Shown: positions 1 through 8,839 of the stretch, in pieces
Position numbering within the stretch: position 1 is the stretch's first letter
Layout of the letters: the number at the start of each line of letters is the position of its first letter
DNA from: an uncultured Burkholderiales bacterium
GTDB taxonomy: Bacteria; Pseudomonadota; Gammaproteobacteria; Burkholderiales; Burkholderiaceae_C
Length of the DNA: 64,000 nucleotides
Direction: 5' to 3'
Assembly (NCBI GenBank): GCA_903871545.1
Contig: CAIQHG010000087.1
Location: forward strand, 1-64,000
The notes under the pieces: generated by a model
Told to the model about the DNA's origin: nothing
Databases searched by the model: none
Seen by the model: the letters and a program-made list of their open reading frames with translations, nothing else
Position numbers and translations under genes: made by a program

Positions 1-57
1 GTCCTTAAGGTCACCCGTCGGAAGCCCGCAAATACAGGGCTTGGGAGCAAAGAAGAA

Positions 58-80
58 GGGCTCGGAGATTTTCCGAGCCC
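58..80 (-). terminator. Intrinsic terminator of ssrA
   Basis: An 8-bp perfect stem (GGGCTCGG / CCGAGCCC) with a 7-base loop begins 8 bases beyond the encoded CCA end of the tmRNA. Read on the minus strand it is followed by the T-rich run TTCTTCTTT. Position and shape fit a Rho-independent terminator for the tmRNA transcript. Confidence 0.8.
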
Positions 81-87
81 TTGTGTA

Positions 88-462
88 TGGTGGAGCTGGG
101 GGGATTTGAACCCCCGTCCACAAGCCTTTTTCACCCAGTTCTACATGTGTAGCCGTCTGATTTGTTTCTCATCCAAAATGTCGCGCAGCAGCACGCTACA
201 TCCCAGACCAGTACCCTATTTTCTCGTTCAACAACAAGGTACCCGTCGTCGAACCAGCCGATAAAAATTCCCTTACAGCCTGGAAGTCTTGCGACCCCCT
301 TGCCCAGCCTATCGGCCTGCTGTTGTAAGGCTCACCGGATTAAGCGGCGAGTGCGAAACGTTCGTCGTTTGCAGTTAGTTTTTTTCTGCTGTTTTACGAG
401 GTAACAGAACCTCGACATGCCCTGAAGCGCGTCCGAACCCATGTCGAAACCAATGCAGCCCC
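88..462 (-). ncRNA. ssrA: Transfer-messenger RNA (tmRNA)
   Basis: tmRNA rescues ribosomes stalled on mRNAs lacking a stop codon and adds a degradation tag, working with SmpB. Read on the minus strand, the 5' end is GGGGCTGCATTGGTTTCGAC, the usual tmRNA start. The 3' end carries the T-arm GGGGGTTCAAATCCCCC followed by CAGCTCCACCA, so CCA is encoded. The tag reading frame lies at 340-372 and encodes ANDERFALAA followed by TAA; the resume codon is GCA at 370-372. The molecule is one piece of about 375 nt, not the permuted two-piece form. It lies just downstream of gph on the same strand and is closed by a hairpin terminator. Confidence 0.97.
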
Positions 463-474
463 AAGTTAGTTATT

Positions 475-1140
475 TTACGACTCTGGCAACCACTTGAGTA
501 GATCAAGGGGCGAATATATATTTATATCTGCACCCCACTTGACAATATCTCTCGCATCTCCAAGGTAGCCATAGCCTGCTGCAATTGTTTTAACGCCAGC
601 TGCCTTACCCGCGACGATATCTCGTTCATCGTCTCCAATGTAGACGCAATCTTGTGGGTTAAAACCCATTCTCTTCATCGCCTCAAAAATAGGAGCTGGG
701 TGGGGCTTTGCGTGCGAAGTGGTGTCCCCCGAAATAACAGTCTTTGCAAGTGAGAGTAGGGGAATCTTTCTCACAATCGGAGTTGTAAAGCGTTCACTCT
801 TATTCGTCACAATGCCCCACTCTAAACCCCTTGCGTTTAATGACTCAATGAGCTCTTGGACGCCTTCAAAGGGAGCCGTACGGACAACTAAATTTTGTTC
901 ATAATTAACAAAAAAAGCCTCTTTCAAATCTGTGAACTCCGGATGGTCTGGTTCCATTTGAAAAGCTACTTTAAGCATCCCCCTTGCGCCCGTCCCTGTG
1001 TGGGGTCTGTACAACGAAAGTCCCAAAGGGGGGAGTCCTTTGTTGACTCTGAGTTGATCGGCCGCGGCCCCTAAATCTGGAGCACTATCGATCAGTGTGC
1101 CGTCTAAATCAAATAAAACCGCTTTTATGTTAGTCAACAT
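475..1140 (-). CDS. gph: Phosphoglycolate phosphatase (HAD family)
   Basis: It hydrolyses 2-phosphoglycolate to glycolate in the cytoplasm, clearing a product of DNA 3'-end repair and, where present, RuBisCO oxygenation. The 221-residue length is normal for Gph. HAD motif I is FDLDGTL with nucleophile and acid/base Asp11 and Asp13; a helical cap follows; motif II is the VTNKS segment; motif IV is GDDERDI, which supplies the Mg2+ ligands. The ATG at 1140 starts directly at the conserved first strand. It follows ubiG by 48 bases on the same strand and precedes ssrA, and ubiG-gph is a common Burkholderiales pair. Other HAD phosphatases acting on sugar or nucleotide phosphates look similar, so the substrate call rests on length and neighbours. 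Confidence 0.88.
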   Translation of the reverse strand: MLTNIKAVLFDLDGTLIDSAPDLGAAADQLRVNKGLPPLGLSLYRPHTGTGARGMLKVAFQMEPDHPEFTDLKEAFFVNYEQNLVVRTAPFEGVQELIESLNARGLEWGIVTNKSERFTTPIVRKIPLLSLAKTVISGDTTSHAKPHPAPIFEAMKRMGFNPQDCVYIGDDERDIVAGKAAGVKTIAAGYGYLGDARDIVKWGADINIYSPLDLLKWLPES

Positions 1141-1188
1141 ACTTATACTTTTTTTAATAAAGACGCGCTTTTTTTAAATTCTCTAATA

Positions 1189-1920
1189 TTAATCAGCAGG
1201 TCTTTGTAGTGCCAAGAAATAATTAACATTCGTTCCCTCCCCTAACCAATACCTTTGGGTAAGGGGGTTGTGATGCATACCCGTCATCCCCACGACGTTT
1301 AATCCTGCAACCTCGGCAAATGCGATTAACTCACTGGGTCTAATGAATTTTGCATACTCGTGTGTACCCCTTGGAAGCAGGTTCAACAAGTACTCTGCAC
1401 CCACTATCGCCATCAAAAAAGACTGCAAATTTCTATTTATCGTTGAGCAAAAAACCCAACCACCTGGCTTAACCAACTCAGCGCAAGCACATACCACGGA
1501 AGAGGGATCAGGGACGTGCTCAAGCATTTCCATGCAAGTCACCACATCATAAAATCCAGGCCTCTCCTGTGCGAGACTCTCTGCCGAGACTTCTAAATAC
1601 TCAAGTCCTTTAACCGCGCCCTCAAGTGCATGTAACTTTGCAACTTTTAAGGATTTTTGGGCTAGGTCTATACCGGTTACCTGAGCCCCGTTGTGCGCCA
1701 AAGACTCGCTCAGTATGCCGCCTCCGCATCCAATATCTACAATTAACCTACCCTCTATGGAGGTGTGAGACTTTATCCAATCCAACCTGAGTGGATTAAT
1801 TGCATGCAGGGGTTTGAATTCACTTTCTTTATCCCACCAACGATGCGCAAGTTGAGAGAACTTCTCAATCTCACTTGGGTCAACATTGGAAGTAATTTGA
1901 TTATCAGTCATATTAGGCAT
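1189..1920 (-). CDS. ubiG: Ubiquinone O-methyltransferase UbiG
   Basis: UbiG carries out both SAM-dependent O-methylations of ubiquinone synthesis (the polyprenyl-catechol step and the final demethylubiquinol step) at the inner face of the membrane. The 243 residues show the family-specific start (WWD.. then PLHAINPLR) before a class I methyltransferase fold. SAM motif I is VDIGCGGG at residues 61-68, and the acidic end of strand 2 lies in GIDLA. The C-terminal half has the membrane-associating segment seen in UbiG. Two ATG codons (1920 and 1911) are both possible starts, and neither has a strong ribosome site. It lies between ompA and gph, a conserved Burkholderiales order, although here it is separated from ompA by 600 bases. 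Confidence 0.93.
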   Translation of the reverse strand: MPNMTDNQITSNVDPSEIEKFSQLAHRWWDKESEFKPLHAINPLRLDWIKSHTSIEGRLIVDIGCGGGILSESLAHNGAQVTGIDLAQKSLKVAKLHALEGAVKGLEYLEVSAESLAQERPGFYDVVTCMEMLEHVPDPSSVVCACAELVKPGGWVFCSTINRNLQSFLMAIVGAEYLLNLLPRGTHEYAKFIRPSELIAFAEVAGLNVVGMTGMHHNPLTQRYWLGEGTNVNYFLALQRPAD

Positions 1921-2120
1921 GTGGATTTTTGGGGTGCGAATTCATTAGGGTGAATCGTTTAACCTAGAGCTTACATTGACCGTATTTTTGGCTTTTCACA
2001 TCGGCATAGGCAGTAGTCTAACCGACTACGCCCCCGCCACACAGCCTGGCAAAGCGCTGCGCTGTTTACATCCTTGTGTCTACGGGTACCGCGCAGGACA
2101 AACCTCACTTGGTTGCAGAC

Positions 2121-2183
2121 TCAAACTAGTGCGACCTCTACTGACTTTTCACTGCGGTTCGACGCCGATACCCTTTCAGGCAT
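2121..2183 (-). CDS. Possible 20-residue small ORF with a strong Shine-Dalgarno
   Basis: An ATG at 2183 is preceded, 7 bases upstream, by AGGAGGGATC, about as strong an anti-16S match as occurs in this window. The frame codes for MPERVSASNRSEKSVEVALV and then TGA. No hydrophobic segment or known domain is visible. A leader peptide, a stand-alone microprotein or chance are all possible. It lies 36 bases downstream of the end of the uncharacterised 80-codon frame on the same strand. Confidence that it is expressed is low. Confidence 0.2.
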   Translation of the reverse strand: MPERVSASNRSEKSVEVALV

Positions 2184-2432
2184 AAAATGTGATCCCTCCT
2201 AGTTAAGAACGCACGCCTTCACTGCGAACCCGCGGATAAACACCACTTCGCTCCAATAAAAAGAGCTTCTTGGTTTCGCGCCCATTCGCCCTGTTTGGCA
2301 GTCCCTCGTATCCGATTTTTGTTCATAGGCTTACAGTTTCTGTTCCACGCGCCCTTCCACCAATCGATCACCCACATGCAGTCACGATTCGCGTCGCTGG
2401 TCGTGATCAACTCGTAACGGGACTTGCACACG

Positions 2433-2463
2433 TAGAAGTGCGCCCATGCTGGGCGCACTTCTA
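2433..2463. repeat. Perfect 14-bp inverted repeat downstream of ompA
   Basis: The arms TAGAAGTGCGCCCA and its exact complement are separated by only three bases (TGC). The structure would be a very stable hairpin on either strand. Neither side has a T run, so it does not look like a simple intrinsic terminator. It sits 65 bases past the ompA stop codon, just after the ompA terminator hairpin. Confidence 0.75.
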
Positions 2464-2466
2464 AAG

Positions 2467-2495
2467 ACAAAATCCCGCATGTAGCGGGATTTTGT
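2467..2495 (-). terminator. Intrinsic terminator of ompA
   Basis: ACAAAATCCCGC and GCGGGATTTTGT form a 12-bp stem around a 5-base loop, 33 bases past the ompA stop. The A-rich and T-rich flanks let it terminate on either strand. On the minus strand the downstream side reads ATTTTGTCTTT, which fits termination of ompA transcripts. Confidence 0.8.
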
Positions 2496-2528
2496 AGTAG
2501 CCTCTAAGAGGGGTTTCGGGTCGTTAAA

Positions 2529-3179
2529 TCACTTTGTTGAGCGAGTTCCAACGACTTCTATTTCTACGCGACGGTTTTTGGAGCGTCCCTCTGCTGTTTT
2601 GTTATCAGCAACTGGTTGAGCTTCGCCCTTGCCTTCAGTGTAGACGCGGTTTTTCTCAATTCCTTTGCTAACCAAGTAAGCTTTCACAGCGTCAGCGCGA
2701 CGAACGGAGAGCTTTTGGTTGTAAGCGGGTGTGCCTACAGAGTCCGTGTGTCCTACAGCGATGATCACTTCCAGATTAATGGCCTTGATTTTCGAGATCA
2801 AATCATCAAGCTTTGCTTTGCCCTCAGGCCTTAGCACTGATTTGTCAAAGTCAAAAAATGCATCAGCAGCGTAACTAACTTTAGACGCAGCTACTACAGG
2901 GGGTGCGGGCGCTGGTTGTGCAGCCTGGGGAACTACAGCGGGCGCGGGCGTGGGCGCGGGTGGTGCTGGAGGGGGGGCAGGCTTAGAGGCAACGATTGCC
3001 CCGTCGCACTGCGCAGCAGCAGTAGCAGGTGTCCAAGAAGAATTGCGCCAGCATTCGCCGGAACTGTTCTTCCAAATTTCTCCACTTGAATTTTTCCAGT
3101 TGTTTATGTCTTGAGCACCAACTGTTGATGCTAAAGCGGAAGTGGCAGCACAAATTACCAAAAATTTCAGATTCCTCAT
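2529..3179 (-). CDS. ompA: OmpA-family outer membrane protein with peptidoglycan-binding domain
   Basis: It anchors the outer membrane to peptidoglycan. The ATG at 3179 is chosen because GGGAGA lies 4 bases upstream and the protein then opens with a signal peptide (MRNLKFLV.. to ..VGAQ, cut near residue 22). The mature N-terminus carries three near-identical units of the type WKNSSGE (residues about 25-43). A Pro/Ala-rich linker follows (about 63-95) in place of a full beta-barrel. The C-terminal OmpA-like domain (about 100-212) has the FFDFDKS start and the GHTDSVG and NRRVEI motifs that hold diaminopimelate. Short OmpA proteins of this build are typical of Burkholderiales and lie downstream of gyrA or upstream of ubiG. 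It is divergent from gyrA. Confidence 0.88.
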   Translation of the reverse strand: MRNLKFLVICAATSALASTVGAQDINNWKNSSGEIWKNSSGECWRNSSWTPATAAAQCDGAIVASKPAPPPAPPAPTPAPAVVPQAAQPAPAPPVVAASKVSYAADAFFDFDKSVLRPEGKAKLDDLISKIKAINLEVIIAVGHTDSVGTPAYNQKLSVRRADAVKAYLVSKGIEKNRVYTEGKGEAQPVADNKTAEGRSKNRRVEIEVVGTRSTK

Positions 3180-3488
3180 ATATCTCCCTAGAGGCAAAAA
3201 AAGCAGATACACTGCGAACTGGTATGACTTATTAGCCTACCAACTACATATCATTGTGCCACACTCTAATAAAACATTGAAAACGGCCAAAACAACGCAA
3301 TCTCATTGATTACTTTTTTTAAGCCTAAAAGCGGTAAATACCTGCCCAAATCCGACGTGGACCCTAAAAAAGCTTTAAAAAGCTTATTTTGAACAATTTC
3401 TTTTTTGTTGCATGGGAGATACACGTCAAATGAAGCGACTCTAGGCCTAAAATGTAAGGTTTACCCAATAATAGAACGGTTTGCTCAA
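3180..3488. other. Divergent promoter region between ompA and gyrA
   Basis: These 309 AT-rich bases must hold the promoters of ompA (minus) and gyrA (plus). Two HindIII-type palindromes (AAGCTT) lie four bases apart near 3371-3386. I see no operator I can name and no convincing -35/-10 pair. There is no open frame of note apart from the 5' extension of the gyrA frame back to 3405, which is not conserved GyrA sequence. Confidence 0.5.
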
Positions 3489-6212
3489 ATGACCCAGTTT
3501 GCCAAAGAAACGTTGCCCATCAGCCTAGAGGAGGAAATGAGACGTAGTTATCTCGACTACGCCATGAGCGTGATCGTTGGACGAGCACTTCCTGATGCAA
3601 GAGATGGTCTAAAACCCGTGCACCGCAGAGTTTTATTTGCGATGCATGAGCTCAACAACGATTGGAACCGGCCTTACAAAAAATCTGCTCGTATTGTGGG
3701 CGATGTGATTGGTAAATATCACCCTCACGGGGACAGTGCTGTTTATGACACCATTGTTCGGATGGCTCAAGACTTCTCATTGCGTCATATGCTCGTGGAC
3801 GGCCAAGGTAACTTTGGCTCAGTTGACGGTGACAACGCAGCCGCAATGCGTTACACAGAAATTCGTTTGGCCAAAATCGCCCACGAAATGCTTGCCGATA
3901 TCGAAAAAGAAACTGTGGACTTCGGTCCAAACTACGATGGTAGCGAAAAAGAGCCTCTCGTTTTACCCAGCAAAATACCCAACCTTTTAATTAACGGCTC
4001 TTCTGGTATCGCTGTAGGAATGGCAACCAACATACCTCCACATAACCTGAATGAGGTTGTTGACGGATGCCTTCATCTGCTGCGCAATCCAGGGGCAACC
4101 ATCGATGAATTGATGGAAATCATCCCGGCTCCCGATTTCCCAACCTCCGGGATCATTTACGGTGTGCAAGGGGTCAAGGAAGGTTACCGCACAGGCAGAG
4201 GGCGCATTATCATGCGCGCTAAATGTCACTTTGAAGACATTGACAAGGGACAACGTCAATCGATCATCGTTGACGAAATTCCCTACCAGGTCAATAAAAA
4301 GACTTTACTCGAGAGAATTGCTGAGCTGGTAAACGAAAAGAAAATTGAGGGAATCAGTCATCTCCAAGATGAATCTGACAAATCTGGCATGCGGGTGGTG
4401 ATTGAGCTCAAACGCGGCGAGGTGCCCGAGGTGGTACTCAATAACCTGTACAAATTAACCCAACTCCAAGACACCTTTGGAATGAATATGGTTGCTCTAT
4501 TAGACGGGCAACCCAAGCTGTGCAACCTTAAAGATCTAATTGATATCTTTTTGCAGCACAGACGCGAGGTGGTCACCCGCAGGACTGTATTTAACCTTAG
4601 AAAAGCGAGAGACCGGGGCCACGTTTTAGAGGGGCTGGCGGTTGCGCTTGCCAACATTGATGAATTCATCTCCATTATCCGGGCTGCACCCACTCCTCCC
4701 GTTGCAAAAGCAGAGTTGATGACTCGCAGCTGGGACAGTGGCATTGTTCGGGAGATGTTGACTCGCACACGCGAGGACGGGGTAACAATCAATGCAAATG
4801 ATTACAGGCCAGAGGGTCTGCAAAAAGATTGGGGAATGGGGGCGGACGGTCTTTACAGGCTCAGTGAGACACAAGCCCAAGAGATCTTGCAAATGCGCTT
4901 ACAACGCTTAACAGGCCTTGAGCAAGATAAAATCATCAATGAATACAAGGAAGTGATGGCAGAAATTGATGATCTGCTCGATATTTTGTCAAACTCTGCG
5001 AGAGTGTCTGCAATTATTGGGGATGAGTTAAGCGCTGTTAAACAAGAGTTTGGGCAAACCAAATTAGGGGCGCGTCGAAGTCAAATTGAGATGAACGCCC
5101 AGGACCTCGCAACCGAGGACTTGATCACTCCAACGGACATGGTGGTGACGCTCTCTCACTCAGGCTATATTAAGAGTCAACCCCTCTCGGAGTACCGCGC
5201 AATTAAGCGCGGCGGACGAGGCAAACAAGCAACTGTAACGAAAGAGGATGACTGGATTGAGCAACTCTTTGTAGCCAATACCCACGATTGGTTGCTTTGC
5301 TTCTCAAACCGAGGTCGTATGTATTGGCTTAAGGTGTGGGAAGTTCCTGCTGGCTCCAGAGGTTCAAGGGGACGCCCTATTGTCAATATGTTCCCCCTCA
5401 ATGAAGGGGAAAAAATTAATGTGGTTTTAGCTTTAACAGGTACTTTTAGAAGTTTCCCCTCTGATCATTACGTTTTCATGGGAACTTCTATGGGAACCGT
5501 CAAAAAGACCTCCTTAAATGAGTTCTCCAACCCCAGGAAGGCCGGTATCATCGCGGTCGACTTGGATGAAGGGGACTTCCTCATTGGTGCAGCCTTGACA
5601 GACGGCAAGCATGACGTGATGCTTTTTAGTGACGGAGGTAAAGCGGTACGTTTCGATGAAAACGATGTACGCCCCATGGGCAGAAATGCCAGAGGCGTGC
5701 GAGGAATGATGCTTGATGAGACTCAGCACGTCATAGCCATGTTGGTGGCTCAAGATGAGGACCAAAGCGTCTTGACAGCGACCGAGAACGGATTTGGCAA
5801 ACGCACATCAATTGCTGAGTACACCCGACATGGGCGGGGAACCAAAGGTATGATTGCCATTCAGCAATCAGAGCGAAACGGCAAAGTAGTTGCTGCAACC
5901 CTTGTGCACGCCAAAGACGAGATTATGCTGATTAGCGACAGGGGCGTCCTCATCAGAACGAGGGTCTCCGAGATCAGGGAGATGGGACGTGCGACTCAAG
6001 GCGTCACCTTGATTGGATTGGACGAGGGCTCCAAATTAAGCGGAGTCCAAAGGATTGCGGAAAATGATGCTCAAAACGGGGACGTAGCCAACGAGTTGAG
6101 TGAAGACAGCGCTGATCCTATTGAGGGCTCCGTAAACGATCAGGGAAGTACCTCCACTGACACTGATCAAAACGATCCCACCTCGCCTGATAAAGATTTA
6201 CCCAAGACTTGA
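3489..6212 (+). CDS. gyrA: DNA gyrase subunit A
   Basis: GyrA is the DNA cleavage/rejoining subunit of gyrase (A2B2), which introduces negative supercoils using ATP bound by GyrB. The ATG at 3489 gives the conserved start [17 protein letters not shown] and 907 residues; the frame is open further upstream but that part is not GyrA-like. The numbering matches E. coli exactly: catalytic Tyr122 in AAMRYTE, and Ser83 and Asp87 in the quinolone-resistance region, both the susceptible type. The GyrA box appears as KRGGRGK in the C-terminal domain, followed by six beta-pinwheel blades. The last 50 residues form an acidic, low-complexity tail. The gene heads the serC-pheA-tyrA block but is separated from serC by 160 bases. 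Confidence 0.98.
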   Translation: MTQFAKETLPISLEEEMRRSYLDYAMSVIVGRALPDARDGLKPVHRRVLFAMHELNNDWNRPYKKSARIVGDVIGKYHPHGDSAVYDTIVRMAQDFSLRHMLVDGQGNFGSVDGDNAAAMRYTEIRLAKIAHEMLADIEKETVDFGPNYDGSEKEPLVLPSKIPNLLINGSSGIAVGMATNIPPHNLNEVVDGCLHLLRNPGATIDELMEIIPAPDFPTSGIIYGVQGVKEGYRTGRGRIIMRAKCHFEDIDKGQRQSIIVDEIPYQVNKKTLLERIAELVNEKKIEGISHLQDESDKSGMRVVIELKRGEVPEVVLNNLYKLTQLQDTFGMNMVALLDGQPKLCNLKDLIDIFLQHRREVVTRRTVFNLRKARDRGHVLEGLAVALANIDEFISIIRAAPTPPVAKAELMTRSWDSGIVREMLTRTREDGVTINANDYRPEGLQKDWGMGADGLYRLSETQAQEILQMRLQRLTGLEQDKIINEYKEVMAEIDDLLDILSNSARVSAIIGDELSAVKQEFGQTKLGARRSQIEMNAQDLATEDLITPTDMVVTLSHSGYIKSQPLSEYRAIKRGGRGKQATVTKEDDWIEQLFVANTHDWLLCFSNRGRMYWLKVWEVPAGSRGSRGRPIVNMFPLNEGEKINVVLALTGTFRSFPSDHYVFMGTSMGTVKKTSLNEFSNPRKAGIIAVDLDEGDFLIGAALTDGKHDVMLFSDGGKAVRFDENDVRPMGRNARGVRGMMLDETQHVIAMLVAQDEDQSVLTATENGFGKRTSIAEYTRHGRGTKGMIAIQQSERNGKVVAATLVHAKDEIMLISDRGVLIRTRVSEIREMGRATQGVTLIGLDEGSKLSGVQRIAENDAQNGDVANELSEDSADPIEGSVNDQGSTSTDTDQNDPTSPDKDLPKT

Positions 6213-6228
6213 TAACACTGAGCGGGGC

Positions 6229-6249
6229 GGGGGAGTAGACCCCTCTTTT
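6229..6249 (+). terminator. Possible weak terminator after gyrA
   Basis: A short G/C stem (GGGG, loop of about 6, CCCC) is followed by TCTTTTG, 17 bases past the gyrA stop. The stem is only 4-5 bp, so read-through into serC is likely. Confidence 0.35.
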
Positions 6250-6372
6250 GAAAAATTGAAATATGTTAGTTTTCGCGTTTGGGTCTCTCTGCCTGATTTT
6301 TGCGTGTTTCATTTTGGGTTTTGCTCCAGCTCTACCCTCTCCCCACTTTTATTTTTGATCCTTTTTGTCTAG

Positions 6373-7479
6373 ATGATTCGTCCCTTTAATTTCTCTGCCG
6401 GTCCGGCCGCAATGCCAGAAGAGGTGCTACAAATTGCTGCCGCCGAGATGCTAAATTGGCAAGGCTGTGGGATGGGGGTTATGGAGATGAGTCACCGGGG
6501 CTCAGAGTTCATCTCCATTTATGAAAATGCTGAAAAAGATTTTAGAGAACTGCTCAGCATCCCACCCAACTTTAAGGTACTTTTCCTCCAAGGCGGAGGA
6601 CTAGGGGAAAATGCAATTGTCCCCCTCAACCTTTCTCGCGGTGGCTTGGTCGATTTTGTACTAAGCGGCAGCTGGGGCCAAAAATCTTTCGTTGAAGCCG
6701 CTAAATATGCAAACACTCATATTGCCGCAACCAGTCAAGAGGCTGGGTTCACTTACCTTCCCGAGCCCACCCATTGGAATCTAAGGGAAACAGCAAGCTA
6801 CGTGCATCTATGCACCAACGAAACTATTCACGGCGTTGAATGCCATGAGTTGCCAGATCTAAAGAGTTTGGGCTCAAGCGCCTCTCTTGTGATTGATTTT
6901 TCCTCTCACGTTTTATCCCGCACTGTAGATTGGTCAAGAGTGGGATGTGCATTTGCAGGCGCGCAGAAAAATATTGGTCCAGCAGGCCTCACCCTAGTCG
7001 TCATCAGAGATGACTTGCTAGAGCAAGCCATGGATATCTGTCCGAGTGCGTTTAACTACAAGTTAATCGCTCAGGCGCATTCAATGTACAACACGCCCCC
7101 GACCTATGCTATTTACATTGCTGGGCTCACCTTTCAGTGGCTAAAAAAACAAGAGGAACAGGGTTACATGGGTACGCTGGCTATTGAGCAAAGAAATAAA
7201 AGGAAGGCTGAGCTTTTATACACTTACTTGGATAATTCACAGTTTTACTTTAATAAAGTTTTGCACTCGAGCCGTTCCCGTATGAATGTGCCCTTCTTTT
7301 TAAGAGACGAATCCTTGAACGAGGCTTTTTTAAAAGGAGCCAAGAACAACGGCTTATTGCAACTAAAGGGGCACAAATCTGTGGGTGGAATGCGCGCAAG
7401 CATTTACAACGCAATGCCGCTTGAGGGGGTGCAAACACTGATTGAATATTTGCAAGATTTTGAGAAAACTCGAGCCTAG
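6373..7479 (+). CDS. serC: Phosphoserine aminotransferase
   Basis: SerC transfers the amino group of glutamate to 3-phosphohydroxypyruvate in serine synthesis, and to the 4-phosphoerythronate-derived oxoacid in pyridoxal phosphate synthesis. The 368 residues match the family length. The N-terminus [11 protein letters not shown] is diagnostic, MSHRGSEF binds phosphate, and the PLP lysine is Lys199 in [10 protein letters not shown]. The start ATG lies just before the conserved beginning, so no other start fits. It is the first gene of the aromatic block; pheA follows 166 bases later on the same strand. Confidence 0.97.
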   Translation: MIRPFNFSAGPAAMPEEVLQIAAAEMLNWQGCGMGVMEMSHRGSEFISIYENAEKDFRELLSIPPNFKVLFLQGGGLGENAIVPLNLSRGGLVDFVLSGSWGQKSFVEAAKYANTHIAATSQEAGFTYLPEPTHWNLRETASYVHLCTNETIHGVECHELPDLKSLGSSASLVIDFSSHVLSRTVDWSRVGCAFAGAQKNIGPAGLTLVVIRDDLLEQAMDICPSAFNYKLIAQAHSMYNTPPTYAIYIAGLTFQWLKKQEEQGYMGTLAIEQRNKRKAELLYTYLDNSQFYFNKVLHSSRSRMNVPFFLRDESLNEAFLKGAKNNGLLQLKGHKSVGGMRASIYNAMPLEGVQTLIEYLQDFEKTRA

Positions 7480-7645
7480 TCGGCACAATTTGCTAACCAG
7501 CACCTCTTTTTGATAATTGCCCCATTGATGCAAACCCAAAGCTTTGTGCCAGGCTTATTGCTTATACTCCACTAAAGTCAACATTAACTCCTTAATCAAC
7601 GACTTCAAAACTACTTTATTAAAGCGCACAAAGACCCCATCACAT

Positions 7646-8767
7646 ATGGATAATACCCAGCCTTCTTCCACTCATAGCGTGACAAGCGAAAATGGTTTGA
7701 CACCTCTGCGCATCCAAATCGATTCATTGGATCGTCAAATCCTTGAGCTCCTAAATGAACGGGCCAAAGTTGCTGAAAAAGTGGGTGAAATTAAACGGGC
7801 CGAGGGTTCTCCCTTTTTTCGTCCAGATAGGGTGGCCCAGGTGATTCAAAAAATGGAGGTGGCCAACAAAGGACCTCTTCAAAATAAACATGTTGCAAGT
7901 ATTTGGCTTGAGATTACCTCTGCTTGTTTAGCCCTTGAAGCCCCTCAACGCGTTGCGGTCTTAGGGCCACAGGGGACATTTTGCGAACAAGCAGCAATTG
8001 AATATTTTGGTAGTGCTGCTGAGTTCATTTACTGCTCCACTTTTGATGAGGTCTTTCACGCAACCTCAGCGGGCACAACCCAGTTTGGAGTCGTTGGGGT
8101 TGAGAACTCGACCGAAGGAGCCGTAGCCCGCTCACTGGATTTATTCCTGCGCTCGCCCGTGCACGTTGTGGGTGAGGTGAGTCTGCTAATTAGACATAAC
8201 TTGATGCGCCAAAGCCCATCCTTAGAGGGCATTGAGGTGGTTCTTGCTCACCCCCAAGCGTTGGCTCAGTGTCAGGGGTGGTTAAACCAACATCTCCCCA
8301 ACGCAGAGAGACGAGCGGTATCAAGTAACGCAGAGGGCGCGCGCCTTGCCTCCACCAACCCGCTTTGGGCTGGCTTGGCAAGCGAGCGCGCAGCGGCACA
8401 ATTTGGCCTGCACATTGTGGCCCACGCCATACAAGACGAGGCCTACAACCGAACTCGCTTTTCTATCATCTGTTTACCCCAAACCCTGAACACGCCCCCT
8501 GCAACAGGTAAAGACTGCACCAGTTTAGTTGTCTCCGTGCCTAATAGGCCTGGAGCAGTGCACGATCTTTTAGTGCCCCTTAAAAATAACGGTGTCTCGA
8601 TGTCTCGGTTTGAGTCAAGGCCTGCTAAGTCTGGTCAGTGGGAGTATTTCTTCTACATCGACATTCAAGGCCACATTAGCGAAACTCCTGTGCAAATGGC
8701 ACTACAAGATTTAAAGGAGCTTTGCGCCTTTTACAAAGTCTTGGGCTCTTATCCTATCAATGGGTAA
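7646..8767 (+). CDS. pheA: Bifunctional chorismate mutase / prephenate dehydratase
   Basis: PheA converts chorismate to prephenate and then to phenylpyruvate for phenylalanine. In 373 residues it shows an AroQ-type chorismate mutase (about 17-105, opening LRIQIDSLDRQILELLNER), then prephenate dehydratase (about 112-285, with the YNRTRF catalytic motif) and a C-terminal ACT domain (about 292-372, with the ESRP motif that binds phenylalanine for feedback inhibition). The ATG at 7646 is used because the upstream 34 codons look non-coding. In many Burkholderiales a histidinol-phosphate aminotransferase gene lies between pheA and tyrA; here tyrA follows directly after 72 bases. Confidence 0.96.
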   Translation: MDNTQPSSTHSVTSENGLTPLRIQIDSLDRQILELLNERAKVAEKVGEIKRAEGSPFFRPDRVAQVIQKMEVANKGPLQNKHVASIWLEITSACLALEAPQRVAVLGPQGTFCEQAAIEYFGSAAEFIYCSTFDEVFHATSAGTTQFGVVGVENSTEGAVARSLDLFLRSPVHVVGEVSLLIRHNLMRQSPSLEGIEVVLAHPQALAQCQGWLNQHLPNAERRAVSSNAEGARLASTNPLWAGLASERAAAQFGLHIVAHAIQDEAYNRTRFSIICLPQTLNTPPATGKDCTSLVVSVPNRPGAVHDLLVPLKNNGVSMSRFESRPAKSGQWEYFFYIDIQGHISETPVQMALQDLKELCAFYKVLGSYPING

Positions 8768-8839
8768 GGAAGTGTTTACACCGTGCACTCATAGGGCGGC
8801 GTTTATCTTTACCTTTTCTACCTAGTCAGTCAGCGTTTT

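Larger units (their letters stand above)
1921..2528. other. 608-base gap between ubiG and ompA, unusual composition
   Basis: This gap has no recognisable gene. It is visibly richer in G+C than the other intergenic regions here and has open frames on both strands. On the minus strand an open frame of about 80 codons runs from a TTG inside the hairpin region (2470) to 2219. It contains Trp-rich stretches such as MWVIDWWKGAWN that I do not recognise. Near 2016-2035 there is a GTAGTC/GACTAC hairpin. Two strong hairpins lie next to ompA and are listed separately. The gap may hold an unrecognised small RNA or the remains of a small gene; I cannot assign a function. Confidence 0.5.

Noticed and set aside
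22-42. Hairpin AAGCCC/GGGCTT at the left edge
   Set aside because: Only 6 bp with no T run; could belong to a gene outside the window and cannot be judged.
162-404. 80-codon open frame on the plus strand
   Set aside because: It lies entirely inside the tmRNA gene on the opposite strand and has no ribosome site or domain.
2219-2470. 83-codon minus-strand frame with a Trp-rich sequence
   Set aside because: It starts at a TTG inside the ompA terminator and hairpin region, lacks a ribosome site and matches no family I know. Kept only as an observation on the gap.
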